From positions 59,859-123,858 of the forward strand of contig JAGCPW010000044.1 of NCBI GenBank assembly GCA_017965495.1: a DNA stretch of 64,000 nucleotides, written 5' to 3'. Shown here piece by piece: positions 10,412-19,202 of the stretch; position 1 is the stretch's first letter, and each line of letters begins with the position of its first letter. The position numbers and the translations under genes were made by a program. The notes beneath the pieces were generated by a model that had not been told where the DNA came from, did not search any database, and worked only from the letters and a program-made list of their open reading frames with translations. The stretch is from Eubacterium sp. (GTDB taxonomy: Bacteria > Bacillota > Clostridia > Lachnospirales > Lachnospiraceae).

Positions 10412-12409
10412 ATGTTAAGTAAAGGTAGTTTTATAAATGATCGATATGAGATAGTGAGTCGAGTGGGCGCGGGCGGAATGTCCGACGTTTACAAAGCCAT
10501 TGACCATAAGCTTAATCGAAATGTCGCTATCAAAGTGTTGAAGAAGGAGTTCAGCAAAGACAAAAACTTCGTTTCTAAGTTTAGAGCCGAAGCGCAGTCA
10601 GCTGCCAGCCTTATTCATCCAAATATTGTGAATGTATATGACGTTGGTGAAGATAACGGCATGTACTATATTGTAATGGAATTAATAGAGGGTATTACTC
10701 TTAAGAGTTACATCCAAAAGAAGGGTTCTTTGTCTTTCAAAGAAACAGTCAGCATTGCAATACAGATTGCAAACGGTATGGAGTGTGCCCACAATAATCA
10801 AATAGTCCACAGAGATATCAAGCCTCAAAACATTATGATTTCTCGTGAGGGAAAAGTTAAGGTTACAGACTTTGGTATCGCAAGAGCTGCATCTGCTAAC
10901 ACCATGAGTGGAAATGCTATGGGTTCTGTTCATTATATTTCACCTGAACAGGCTGGCGGACAGTACGTGGATGAGAAGAGTGATATTTACTCACTTGGTA
11001 TTACTATGTTTGAGATGCTTACTGGAAAGGTTCCTTTTGACGGAGAATCTACAGTATCTATTGCTTTGATGCATATCCAAAACTCAGTGCCAAGTGTTAA
11101 AGAATATTTGGATAATGTTCCAATCAGTCTTGAGAAGATTATCCTAAAATGTACACAGAGAAACGTAAACAACAGATATCCAAAGACTGCACTTCTTATA
11201 GCAGATCTTAAGAGAAGTCTTGTGGAACCTGATACAGATTTTGTAGTAATGGATGAGGTGGACGATAACACTTCAACCATTATGATTACAGATGATGAGC
11301 GCGACAAGATTCCTGGAGTAGTTCCGGCTGCGCCAAAGAAAGACGACGATGAGGATGATATTGACGTAGTTAATCCTAAGATGGACAAGTTACTTACTGT
11401 CGGTGGAATCTGCGTAGGTATTTTAGCATTAATTATTATTGCGATTATTGTTACAAGTCTTATCACTGGTGGAAGTATTTCACTTCCTGAAAGTGATGAT
11501 CAAGAGCAAGTAACTACAGACCCTAGTAAAGTGGAAATGCCAAACGTGGTTGGCCTAAGCAAAGAAGAAGCAGAAGAGACATTGCACGAGGCTGGCCTTG
11601 GTTTTATTTATAATTCGGATTCTGAGTTTTCAGATGAATATCCTCAGAATTATATTCTTCGCCAAAGTGAGGACCCAGGAAAGAGCATAAAGAAAAACTC
11701 AACTATCAATCTTACTCTTAGCAAGGGTCCTGAAAAGATAAACGTTCCAAATGACATCATCGGCAAAGACCTAGCAGACGTTACTAGAAAACTAGATGAA
11801 GTGGGACTTAACTGGAAGATTAAATATGAGTTTAGTTCTAAAAAGATAGGACAAGTTATTGATTGTAGTCCTTCTGAGAAGGCTCCTGTTAGCAAGCACG
11901 ATACAGTCGAGTTAATTGTAAGTCGTGGTCAGAACAGTAGTGGTGAGAAACTATCTACAGTCCCTAATGTGGTAGGAAAGAGTCAGTCTGCAGCGCAGAG
12001 TGCAATTAGAGCTGCTAGCTTTGGCGTAGGTACTATCACAGAAGTAGAAGATAGCAAGATAGCGAAGGGTAAAGTTATAAGACAGATTATTAAGCCTGGC
12101 ACAAAGGCACCTGTTGGCACATCTATTGGCTTGATTGTGAGCAAGGGACCTAAGGCTGGTAAATATTCTGCCACATATAACTTCGCCAAAGAAGACTTAG
12201 TGGATGAGAATGGCAAGCAGATCAAGTCTGGTGTTGTATCTATTCTATTAAATGGTGCAGCTCAAAGTGTTAATTCTAAGTACAGCAACGTGGCTAAGTG
12301 GCCAGGAGATTATGTATATAAATTCTCAGGCAAGAAGAAGGGCGTGGCTCAAATTGAGTTGCTAGTTAATGGAAAGATTGTAATAGAAGATACAGTCAAT
12401 CTTAAATAG
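10412..12409 (+). CDS. prkC: PASTA-domain membrane serine/threonine kinase
   Basis: 665 residues. The N-terminal eukaryotic-like kinase domain (about 12-270) has the glycine loop VGAGGMSDV, Lys41, catalytic HRDIKPQN (Asp135) and DFGIA. An acidic linker leads to a single membrane helix at about 328-352. Outside are three PASTA repeats (about 376-441, 445-510, 518-583), which in relatives bind muropeptides or lipid II. Unlike the common end after the last PASTA repeat, there is a further region of about 80 residues (590-665) that reads like a small beta-rich domain. It sits in one operon with its phosphatase and with rsgA, a known substrate class of such kinases. Confidence 0.95.
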   Translation: MLSKGSFINDRYEIVSRVGAGGMSDVYKAIDHKLNRNVAIKVLKKEFSKDKNFVSKFRAEAQSAASLIHPNIVNVYDVGEDNGMYYIVMELIEGITLKSYIQKKGSLSFKETVSIAIQIANGMECAHNNQIVHRDIKPQNIMISREGKVKVTDFGIARAASANTMSGNAMGSVHYISPEQAGGQYVDEKSDIYSLGITMFEMLTGKVPFDGESTVSIALMHIQNSVPSVKEYLDNVPISLEKIILKCTQRNVNNRYPKTALLIADLKRSLVEPDTDFVVMDEVDDNTSTIMITDDERDKIPGVVPAAPKKDDDEDDIDVVNPKMDKLLTVGGICVGILALIIIAIIVTSLITGGSISLPESDDQEQVTTDPSKVEMPNVVGLSKEEAEETLHEAGLGFIYNSDSEFSDEYPQNYILRQSEDPGKSIKKNSTINLTLSKGPEKINVPNDIIGKDLADVTRKLDEVGLNWKIKYEFSSKKIGQVIDCSPSEKAPVSKHDTVELIVSRGQNSSGEKLSTVPNVVGKSQSAAQSAIRAASFGVGTITEVEDSKIAKGKVIRQIIKPGTKAPVGTSIGLIVSKGPKAGKYSATYNFAKEDLVDENGKQIKSGVVSILLNGAAQSVNSKYSNVAKWPGDYVYKFSGKKKGVAQIELLVNGKIVIEDTVNLK

Positions 12410-12415
12410 GTGAAT

Positions 12416-13294
12416 ATGCAGGGAAAGATTATTAAAGGAATAGCTGGTTTTTACTATGTGGATTCTCATGAGGGAGTATTCCAGTGTAAGGCCAAAGGCA
12501 TTTTTAGAAACAAAAGCATAAAACCTTTGGTGGGCGATAATGTTGAATTTGAGATTACTCACGAGGAAGACCGCGAAGGAAATGTTACCGAAATCCTAGA
12601 GCGCGACAATGAACTAATTCGTCCTGCCGTTGCAAACATAGATCAAGCGATGATTGTGTTTGCGCTAAAAGCTCCTAACCCAAATATGAATTTGTTAGAC
12701 AAACTTCTTGTTTGTATGGAGTATCAAAACATAGAGACAATCATTTGTTTTAATAAAACAGATATTGGCGATAAAGAATATGCAGAAGAACTTGCTTCTA
12801 TATATAGAAACGCAGGTTACAAAGTTTTATTTACTTCTGCCACAGAAAATGAAGGAGTGGAAGAAGTGAAGAAAGCCCTTAAGGGTAAGAGCACTGTATT
12901 TGCCGGACCATCTGGTGTCGGCAAATCTTCTATGTTAAACGCTATTAAAGAAGATGCAGTGATGGAGACTGGAGATATCAGTGAAAAGATTGGCAGAGGT
13001 AAACACACCACACGCCATTCAGAGATATTCAAAACTGATGATGACACATACGTATTTGACACACCAGGTTTTGGCTCACTATTTATTCCAGGTATGACAA
13101 AAGAAAAATTGGAAGATTGTTTTCCAGAGTTTTCGCTATACACTAATGAATGCAGATTTATCGGATGCGCTCATATTAACGAGCCAGACTGTGCAGTAAA
13201 AGCTGCGTTAGAGGAAAACAAAATTGCACAGAGTAGATATGAAAGCTATGTGACTTTCTACAACGAATTAAAAGAACAAGAAAATCAGTATTAA
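12416..13294 (+). CDS. rsgA: Ribosome small-subunit-dependent GTPase A
   Basis: Circularly permuted GTPase acting in late 30S maturation. The N-terminal OB fold is followed by G4 (NKTD), G1 GPSGVGKSSMLNAI and G3 DTPGFGS in permuted order. A C-terminal zinc knuckle is built from CRFIGCAHINEPDC. I start it at ATG 12416 (MQGKIIKGIAGFYYV), which matches the family N-terminus. A GTG at 12410, immediately after the kinase stop, would add two residues and is also possible; neither has an ideal ribosome site. Length is 292 residues. Confidence 0.93.
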   Translation: MQGKIIKGIAGFYYVDSHEGVFQCKAKGIFRNKSIKPLVGDNVEFEITHEEDREGNVTEILERDNELIRPAVANIDQAMIVFALKAPNPNMNLLDKLLVCMEYQNIETIICFNKTDIGDKEYAEELASIYRNAGYKVLFTSATENEGVEEVKKALKGKSTVFAGPSGVGKSSMLNAIKEDAVMETGDISEKIGRGKHTTRHSEIFKTDDDTYVFDTPGFGSLFIPGMTKEKLEDCFPEFSLYTNECRFIGCAHINEPDCAVKAALEENKIAQSRYESYVTFYNELKEQENQY

Positions 13295-13303
13295 GGAGTA
13301 ATT

Positions 13304-13960
13304 ATGATTAAGTTAGCACCTTCAATATTATCAGCGGACTTTGCAAATATCGGAAGAGATATTGAGATAGCAGATAAAGCTGGAAGTGAATGGATTCACG
13401 TGGATGTTATGGATGGTATGTTTGTGCCAAACATCTCAATTGGAATTCCTGTGGTAAAAGATATTAGAAAAACTACAGACAAAGTTTTGGATGTTCACTT
13501 GATGGTTCAAGAACCTATTAGATATGTGAAGCAGTTTGCTGAAGCTGGTTCTGATTATATTACAGTGCACGTGGAAGCTTGCGAGGATGTAGCAGCTACT
13601 ATAGATGCTATCCATGCTATGGATAAAAAGGCTGGACTTGCACTTAACCCTGAAACACCGCTAGAAGATATTGCACCATATGTAGCAATGGTAGATTTGA
13701 TTGTTGTTATGACAGTTCACCCTGGATTTGGCGGACAGTCATATATAGATGAGTGCACAGAGAAGATTGAAATCTTAAGCGCAGTGATAGAAGGAGAAGG
13801 TTACGATTGCTTGCTAGAAGTGGACGGTGGAGTAAAACTTGATAATGTAAGCATTCCACTAGAAGCCGGCGCCAATGTAATAGTGGCTGGATCTGCAGTC
13901 TTTGGCTCGGACATAGAAGAAAACGTAAAAGCTTTTAAGAGTAAGTTTGAACAGTTTTAA
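13304..13960 (+). CDS. rpe: Ribulose-phosphate 3-epimerase
   Basis: TIM-barrel enzyme of the pentose phosphate pathway interconverting ribulose 5-phosphate and xylulose 5-phosphate. In 218 residues the motifs LAPSILSADF, HVDVMDGMFVPN (metal-binding His and Asp), DVHLMV, MTVHPGFGGQS and LEVDGGV are all present. A clear AAGGAG site precedes the ATG. In many Firmicutes a thiamine pyrophosphokinase gene (thiN) follows rpe; here two lipoprotein genes come next. Confidence 0.96.
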   Translation: MIKLAPSILSADFANIGRDIEIADKAGSEWIHVDVMDGMFVPNISIGIPVVKDIRKTTDKVLDVHLMVQEPIRYVKQFAEAGSDYITVHVEACEDVAATIDAIHAMDKKAGLALNPETPLEDIAPYVAMVDLIVVMTVHPGFGGQSYIDECTEKIEILSAVIEGEGYDCLLEVDGGVKLDNVSIPLEAGANVIVAGSAVFGSDIEENVKAFKSKFEQF

Positions 13961-13974
13961 ATAGGAGAGAGACT

Positions 13975-14673
13975 ATGAAAAGATTGATCAGTTTTGCATT
14001 AGTAGTAATGATGATAGGATTGCTCGCTGGATGTAGTTGCGGTGAGAAAAAGTCCGAACAAGAGACTACCACTATAGCGTGGGTTAAGGGAGAATCTCTT
14101 TTCCATGAAACGTTAAGAGGGTATGCTAGTCTCTGCCAGATAAATAATAAAAAAGGTATCAAGGCAAAACAAAAACTAACTACTGGTTTTGGCGAAGTGG
14201 CAAAAGAGAAGAATCTTAATAAAAGAATTGGATATACATTTGCTGACCTTAATGGAGACGGAACAGAAGAACTTCTAGTGTCTCTAGTCGATATGAAAGA
14301 CAAACTAAACAATTATATAATAGCTGCTTACCAGTACACAGGTGATGGAGTTAAGAGATTGCTTGAAGGCTGGAGCAAAAACGCTTACTACTTGATGAAA
14401 GATAAACTAATTCTTAATCAAGCATCAGGTGGAGAAGACGATGCAGAGATTTCAAAACTTCATATGAGAGATGGTGGCTTTGAATATGTGAGCACACTTG
14501 CTATGAAGTATAACAAGAAAGGCAAAATCAATTACCTTTATGCAGAAGTTGGTAAGCCAGAAAACACTAAGCAGTTCCAGGTTAGTAAGAAGTTCTGGCA
14601 AGATAAGTGTAAAGAGTGGGAAGACCAAGTTGATGTAAACAATGTCAAATTAATTAAAGACTTTAAACACTAA
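13975..14673 (+). CDS. Secreted lipoprotein, unknown function (copy 1)
   Basis: 232 residues with a type II signal peptide: positive start MKR, a hydrophobic stretch and the lipobox LLAGC with lipidated Cys at about 20. The mature part contains DLNGDGTEELLVSL, a calcium-loop-like DxNxDGxxE motif as in VCBS/FG-GAP-type or EF-hand-like loops. It is clearly paralogous to the next gene: both share a tail block with GW followed by Y-Y-L, then LILNQASGG or ILLNEASGG. Precursor lipidation would be done by Lgt encoded at 16614. I do not recognise the family; an extracytoplasmic, possibly Ca-binding role is only inferred. Confidence 0.7.
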   Translation: MKRLISFALVVMMIGLLAGCSCGEKKSEQETTTIAWVKGESLFHETLRGYASLCQINNKKGIKAKQKLTTGFGEVAKEKNLNKRIGYTFADLNGDGTEELLVSLVDMKDKLNNYIIAAYQYTGDGVKRLLEGWSKNAYYLMKDKLILNQASGGEDDAEISKLHMRDGGFEYVSTLAMKYNKKGKINYLYAEVGKPENTKQFQVSKKFWQDKCKEWEDQVDVNNVKLIKDFKH

Positions 14674-14691
14674 ACATTTTAGGGGGTAAAA

Positions 14692-15402
14692 ATGAAAAAG
14701 ATAATTTGTATAACAATTTGCATAATAATGGCGACGTTGTTTGCTGGATGTGGTGGTAGTAAACAGAGCAAAGAATCCGGTACAACTAATAAACGCATTG
14801 ATCATACCTACTTATATAAAAGAATACTGAATCAGTATAAGAGATCTTGTGAGACTAATGAAGAGTCGGATTTTGACAATAAACAAGAATTATCAACAGG
14901 CTTAATGGAAATGGCAAGTGAAAAAGATTTGCCACATAAAGTTGGTTACAAATTGATAGATCTTAATGATGATGGAGTAGATGAGTTGGTGATATCCTTA
15001 TTAGAGAAGAAAGGATATTACAACTATATAATTGCTATTTACCAATATATAGACGGTAAAGGTGTGCAGAAGATTGAAGATGGTTGGGCTAGAAATAAGT
15101 ATTATTTACTAAAAGGTAATATTTTATTGAACGAGGCTTCGGGTGGAGCCTTTTGCTCACATACTAGCAAAATTAAAATGACAGGCCATAAATTCAAGAC
15201 AATCGCTATGGTAATATTAGACTCTGAATTACCAGAAGATGAAGATGAAGTAGCTAAACCATTTTATCTATACAATCCAAATGGAAAGGCAACTAAGAAA
15301 AAAGAATTCTATATTACAAGAAAAGAGTGGGAGAATAAAATCAGCGAGTGGGAAAATGAAATAGAAAAAACAGTATTTATTCCATTCGCAGATTACAAAT
15401 AA
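14692..15402 (+). CDS. Secreted lipoprotein, unknown function (copy 2)
   Basis: 236 residues, a diverged tandem duplicate of the preceding gene. The signal peptide ends at lipobox LFAGC. Shared landmarks in the same order are a TGL or TGF block, the DLNDDGVDELVISL calcium-loop-like motif, YIIAIYQY, a GWARNKYYLL segment and ILLNEASGG. A GGGGG-containing ribosome site precedes the ATG, and only 18 bases separate it from copy 1. A strong bidirectional terminator overlaps the stop codon. Function unknown. Confidence 0.7.
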   Translation: MKKIICITICIIMATLFAGCGGSKQSKESGTTNKRIDHTYLYKRILNQYKRSCETNEESDFDNKQELSTGLMEMASEKDLPHKVGYKLIDLNDDGVDELVISLLEKKGYYNYIIAIYQYIDGKGVQKIEDGWARNKYYLLKGNILLNEASGGAFCSHTSKIKMTGHKFKTIAMVILDSELPEDEDEVAKPFYLYNPNGKATKKKEFYITRKEWENKISEWENEIEKTVFIPFADYK

Positions 15403-15428
15403 AAATGAGGGCAAAGCCCTCATTTTTT
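15401..15428. terminator. Bidirectional intrinsic terminator
   Basis: A 12-bp perfect stem (AAAAATGAGGGC pairing with GCCCTCATTTTT) with an AAA loop lies between the convergent lipoprotein gene and ychF. The A-tract and T-tract on the two sides let it work in both directions. Confidence 0.9.
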
Positions 15429-16524
15429 ATACGTTGAATCTAAATGTTATGACGTCTCCGTCTTTAACTACATATTCTTTTCCTTCTTGTCCAACCAAAC
15501 CTTTTTCTTTGGCTTTTGCTATAGAACCAAGTTCAATTAGGTTTTCATATGAAACTACTTCAGCACAGATGAAACCGCGTTCAAAGTCTGTGTGAATCTT
15601 TCCTGCAGCTTGTGGTGCTTTAGTACCTTCTTTTATAGTCCAAGCACGAGTCTCATCTTCACCTGATGTTAGGTAACTTATCAAACCGAGAAGAGAATAG
15701 CTTGCCTTTATTAGCTTGTCTAGACCTGATTCTTTGATTCCCAAGTCTTCTAAGAACATTTGCTTTTCTTCATCATCTAGTTCTGAAATTTCTTGTTCAA
15801 TCTCAGCGCTGATAACAAATACCTCTGATTTTGTTTCCTTTGCATACTCACGTACCTTTTGAACTTGTTCATTTGAAGCACCATCATCTGCCAAATCATC
15901 TTCGGATACATTTGCTGCATATATCACTGGTTTCGCAGTTAGTAGATTATATTCAGCCATCCATGCTTCTTCATCTTCGTCATCTATTTCGAAATTAATT
16001 GCTAGATTGCCTTCTTCCAAATATTTTTTGATGCGCTCCATGAAGTCTAGTTCTTTAGCAACTGTCTTATCGTTCTTTGCAGCACGCGCTGCTTTTGCAA
16101 TACGACGCTCCAATATTTCAACATCAGAGAAAATCAACTCATAATTAATAGTCTCGATATCTCTTAGCGGATCTATGTTTCCATCTACGTGCACGATATT
16201 ATCGTTCACAAAACATCTAACCACATGAACGATAGCGTCTACCTCACGAATGTTTGCGAGGAACTGGTTTCCTAAACCTTCACCCTTCGACGCACCCTTT
16301 ACCAAACCTGCGATGTCCACAAACTCGATAACAGCTGGAATGCTTTTCTTTGAATTGTATAAAGCAGTTAGTTTATCAACACGCTCGTCTGGAACTGTAA
16401 CTACACCCACGTTTGGATCAATAGTACAGAATGGGTAGTTAGCCGACTCTGCTCCTGCTTTTGTTAATGAATTAAATAGAGTACTTTTGCCTACATTTGG
16501 TAGACCAACGATACCTAATTTCAT
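15427..16524 (-). CDS. ychF: Redox-responsive ATPase YchF/Ola1
   Basis: Obg-like P-loop ATPase that binds ribosomes and is linked to stress responses. Of 365 residues, G1 GLPNVGKSTLFNSLT is at the N-terminus, G3 DIAGLVKGASKGEGLGNQF follows, and the YchF-specific variant of G4 lies within YAANVSEDDL. The C-terminal TGS domain ends in VKDGDVITFRFNV. The start has TAGGAGG eight or nine bases upstream. It is the only minus-strand gene between 1 and 28 kb and is divergent from lgt. Confidence 0.95.
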   Translation of the reverse strand: MKLGIVGLPNVGKSTLFNSLTKAGAESANYPFCTIDPNVGVVTVPDERVDKLTALYNSKKSIPAVIEFVDIAGLVKGASKGEGLGNQFLANIREVDAIVHVVRCFVNDNIVHVDGNIDPLRDIETINYELIFSDVEILERRIAKAARAAKNDKTVAKELDFMERIKKYLEEGNLAINFEIDDEDEEAWMAEYNLLTAKPVIYAANVSEDDLADDGASNEQVQKVREYAKETKSEVFVISAEIEQEISELDDEEKQMFLEDLGIKESGLDKLIKASYSLLGLISYLTSGEDETRAWTIKEGTKAPQAAGKIHTDFERGFICAEVVSYENLIELGSIAKAKEKGLVGQEGKEYVVKDGDVITFRFNV

Positions 16525-16576
16525 ATTGTCCTCCTAAATTGTTTACTAAAATACCAAGAAAGAGTTTATCATAATA

Positions 16577-16585
16577 TGGTATAAT
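16577..16585 (+). promoter_or_regulatory. Extended -10 promoter for lgt
   Basis: TGGTATAAT, an extended -10 element (TGn plus perfect TATAAT), lies 28 bases before the lgt ATG in the ychF-lgt divergent gap. No good -35 hexamer is visible at 17 bases, which the extended -10 can compensate. Confidence 0.65.
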
Positions 16586-16613
16586 ATTCAAAGTGAAATA
16601 GGAGGGTAGATAC

Positions 16614-17507
16614 ATGCTATCAAAAATAGCTACAGCTATAGAGTTTCCAAATCTACACATTAAAATTGATTCTCTTCCAAAGTCATTCAGTGTTTTTGGA
16701 TTTGAGATTTCTTTTTATGGAGTAATAATTGCAATCGGAATGCTTCTCGGAATCTTCTTGGTTTTACGTGAAGCAAAGAAGACTGGACAAAACTACAACA
16801 CATATATTGATCTTGCTATCTTTGTGATTATAGTGGGAGTAGTTTGTGCTAGACTTTATTATGTAATTTTTAGATGGGAGTACTACAGCCATAACTTTGG
16901 CGAGATTATCAATGTAAGAGGTGGTGGCCTTGCTATATACGGTGGAGTGATAGGAGCGGTCATTACAGCTATCGTCTTTTGTAAAGTTAAAAAATTACGC
17001 TTCGGCAAAGTAGCAGATACAGCCATTTTAGGATTGCTAGTTGGACAAATCATTGGACGCTGGGGTAACTTCTTTAACAGAGAAGCTTTTGGCGGAGTGA
17101 CCGGTAATGGCAATCCTTTTGCTATGAGATTATTCTTCGACAAAGAATTCGCAATAGGTCAGGTCCCATCATCTGTGCTAAAGGGAATGGCAAAGATTAC
17201 ACCTAAGTCAGTGGTGGATTTAAAATACGTTCAAGTTCATCCAACGTTCCTCTATGAGTCATTGTGGAACTTAGTGCTACTTATAGTGATCTTAATCTTT
17301 AGAAAGAAGAAAGTGTTCCAAGGAGAAGTATTCATTTGGTATTTAGGTGGATATGGACTGGGCAGGTTCTTTATCGAGGGCTTAAGATCAGACCAACTAT
17401 TACTACCATGGGGTTGGCCAGTATCACAAGTGTTATCAGCACTACTAGTGGTAGGAGCGATAGTGGCAGAGATAGTAATAAGAAGAAAAATAAATAATAA
17501 TAACTAA
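16614..17507 (+). CDS. lgt: Prolipoprotein diacylglyceryl transferase
   Basis: Seven-helix membrane enzyme that attaches diacylglycerol to the lipobox cysteine of prelipoproteins. In 297 residues, SFYGVIIAIGMLLGI (first helices), the family signature around GQIIGRWGNFFNREAFGG (Arg and Asn essential in relatives) and the HPTFLYESLWNL block are present. It has its own extended -10 promoter and a GGAGGG ribosome site. It serves the two lipoproteins at 13975-15402. A strong terminator follows before mraZ. Confidence 0.95.
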   Translation: MLSKIATAIEFPNLHIKIDSLPKSFSVFGFEISFYGVIIAIGMLLGIFLVLREAKKTGQNYNTYIDLAIFVIIVGVVCARLYYVIFRWEYYSHNFGEIINVRGGGLAIYGGVIGAVITAIVFCKVKKLRFGKVADTAILGLLVGQIIGRWGNFFNREAFGGVTGNGNPFAMRLFFDKEFAIGQVPSSVLKGMAKITPKSVVDLKYVQVHPTFLYESLWNLVLLIVILIFRKKKVFQGEVFIWYLGGYGLGRFFIEGLRSDQLLLPWGWPVSQVLSALLVVGAIVAEIVIRRKINNNN

Positions 17508-17598
17508 AAAATACCCAAAGTGGTAAATTGGGGTAGATTTTTAAGAATAGTGGAAAAGTATGTTTTTCACTATATATAGAAGAAAAATATAAAGATTT

Positions 17599-17629
17599 GG
17601 AGTTTCGATTCGTCGGAGCTCCTTTTTTT
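17599..17629 (+). terminator. Intrinsic terminator after lgt
   Basis: A ten-pair stem (GGAGTTTCGA with TCGGAGCTCC, three G-U pairs) closes a stable TTCG tetraloop and is followed by seven T. It separates lgt from the mraZ promoter. Confidence 0.82.
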
Positions 17630-17678
17630 ATGGGCAAAAGAGCCCAAAAAACTTTTTTAAAAAAAATAAAAAAAGGGG

Positions 17679-17751
17679 TTTACAAAGTGGAAAAAATAGT
17701 ATAAACTTTTGGTATAGGTGGTAAAGAATGGTAACAAATGGAAGATAGTGG
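17679..17751 (+). promoter_or_regulatory. mraZ promoter and MraZ operator repeats
   Basis: A -35 TTTACA (17679-17684) with TAAACT at 17702-17707 (17-base spacer) forms a plausible promoter. Immediately downstream, TGG triplets recur at 17719, 17729, 17739 and 17749, exactly 10 bases apart, inside RTGGWA units; a fifth, TGG at 17710, is 9 bases earlier. Known MraZ proteins bind tandem TGG-type boxes at one-helical-turn spacing just upstream of mraZ, so this is most likely the autoregulatory operator of the dcw cluster. Confidence 0.75.
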
Positions 17752-17787
17752 TAAATTCCCGGATTTGTTACCCATAGGAGAGACACT

Positions 17788-18240
17788 ATGTTTATTGGCG
17801 AACATAAACAGAAAATGGATACAAAAGGAAGGGTAGTAGTCCCTTCTAAGTTTCGTGATGAACTTGGTAACCAGGTTGTTGTTACTAAGGGATTGGGCGA
17901 AAAGTGTTTGTATGCATTCTCAAGAGAGTCTTGGGAAAAAGTCGTTAATAAACTAGAAGAGCTACCTATGACAAATATGAAAGTTAGAAATTTCAATCGA
18001 TTTTTCCTCGCGGGCGCTAATAACCTCGAAGCTGATAAGTTAGGACGTGTCCTTGTATCTTCAGCTTTGAGGGAATACGCCCTACTAGACAAAGAAGTTG
18101 TCTGGGTTGGTGTAGGAAATCGTATGGAAATTTGGGATGTTGATAAATGGAAAGAAAACAGCGATAAGTTTACTGGCGATTCTGCAGACAGTATCGACAT
18201 GGAAGAATTATCCGAGTATATGGCAGAACTAGGAATATAG
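17788..18240 (+). CDS. mraZ: Transcriptional regulator MraZ
   Basis: 150-residue double SpoVT/AbrB-type DNA-binding protein that represses the dcw cluster from which it is expressed. The two repeats each have the DxKGR-type motif: [17 protein letters not shown] near the N-terminus and [17 protein letters not shown] in the second half. The start MFIGEHKQ is the family start, with AGGAGAG upstream. The periodic TGG operator precedes it and rsmH follows after 13 bases. Confidence 0.96.
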   Translation: MFIGEHKQKMDTKGRVVVPSKFRDELGNQVVVTKGLGEKCLYAFSRESWEKVVNKLEELPMTNMKVRNFNRFFLAGANNLEADKLGRVLVSSALREYALLDKEVVWVGVGNRMEIWDVDKWKENSDKFTGDSADSIDMEELSEYMAELGI

Positions 18241-18253
18241 GAGGATAAGTCTT

Positions 18254-19189
18254 ATGGATTTCAATCATGTATCAGTTTTATTAGATGAAACCATTGAAGG
18301 CTTAAACATAAATCCGGACGGCATATACTTTGACGGAACACTTGGCGGCGGTGGACATTCATACGAAATACTAAAGAGGCTGACAGGTAAAGGAATACTA
18401 ATCGGTGTTGATCAGGATGGGGACGCTATCGATGCAGCAAGTGAAAGACTTAAAGAGTTTGAAGGAAAGTTTCAACTAGTAAGAAGTAACTACAGCGAGA
18501 TAGAAACAATCTTAAACGATTTAAAGATAAGCAAGATAGACGGAATAGTTTTAGACTTAGGAGTTTCATCATACCAGATAGATAATCTCGAGAGAGGTTT
18601 TTCATATAAAGAAGATGCTCCGCTCGATATGAGAATGGACCAAAGACAGTTACTGAACGCAGCGGACGTTGTGAACGGATACACTGAAGAACAGCTCATA
18701 GCGATGCTAAGAGATTATGGAGAAGAAAGATATGCTAAGTCAATAGCTAAGGCCATACTAGAAGGAAGAAAAGATAAGCCTATAGCTACTACACAGGAAC
18801 TAAGCGAAATAGTAAAGAATGCAGTTCCTAAGAAATATCAAATAGCAAAAGGACATCCTGCAAAGAAAACATTTCAAGCAATAAGAATAGAAGTAAACAA
18901 TGAATTAAATGTTTTGAGGCAGACGCTAGACAAGATGATAGAACACTTAAACCCAGGCGGAAGAATTTGCGTTATAACATTCCATTCATTAGAAGACAGG
19001 ATAGTAAAGCTAAACTTTAGAAATAACGAAAACCCATGCACTTGTCCACCAGACTTTCCGGTTTGTGTTTGTGGCAAGAAGTCAAAGGGTAAAGTGATAA
19101 CAAGAAAACCAATTGTTCCAAGTGATGAGGAAGTTGAGAACAATAAAAGGTCCAAGAGTTCAAAGTTGAGGATATTTGAAAGGGCTTAA
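18254..19189 (+). CDS. rsmH: 16S rRNA (cytosine-1402-N4)-methyltransferase
   Basis: SAM-dependent methyltransferase, formerly MraW. The 311 residues start with [15 protein letters not shown], then [15 protein letters not shown] (SAM motif), [11 protein letters not shown] and the [14 protein letters not shown] block, and end in the Cys-rich [15 protein letters not shown] segment and [10 protein letters not shown]. The order mraZ-rsmH-ftsL is standard. The ATG is preceded by AGGAGGATAAG overlapping the mraZ stop region. Confidence 0.96.
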   Translation: MDFNHVSVLLDETIEGLNINPDGIYFDGTLGGGGHSYEILKRLTGKGILIGVDQDGDAIDAASERLKEFEGKFQLVRSNYSEIETILNDLKISKIDGIVLDLGVSSYQIDNLERGFSYKEDAPLDMRMDQRQLLNAADVVNGYTEEQLIAMLRDYGEERYAKSIAKAILEGRKDKPIATTQELSEIVKNAVPKKYQIAKGHPAKKTFQAIRIEVNNELNVLRQTLDKMIEHLNPGGRICVITFHSLEDRIVKLNFRNNENPCTCPPDFPVCVCGKKSKGKVITRKPIVPSDEEVENNKRSKSSKLRIFERA

Positions 19190-19202
19190 AGGGGAGAAAA
19201 TC

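Noticed and set aside
10987-11466. 159-codon minus-strand frame inside the PASTA kinase gene
   Set aside because: The translation is Ile/Ser/Thr-rich and mirrors the kinase codons; the kinase frame is complete and conserved.
17630-17660. GGGC-N6-GCCC palindrome flanked by T and A tracts after the lgt terminator
   Set aside because: Only four G/C pairs plus A/T tracts, in a highly A/T-biased stretch. The adjacent UUCG hairpin already explains termination, so I do not call it separately.
17628-18200. 190-codon open frame on the minus strand opposite mraZ and its promoter
   Set aside because: It lies antisense to the intact mraZ gene and its operator, has a low-complexity Phe/Leu/Ser-rich translation and no ribosome site. 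It is a shadow frame.
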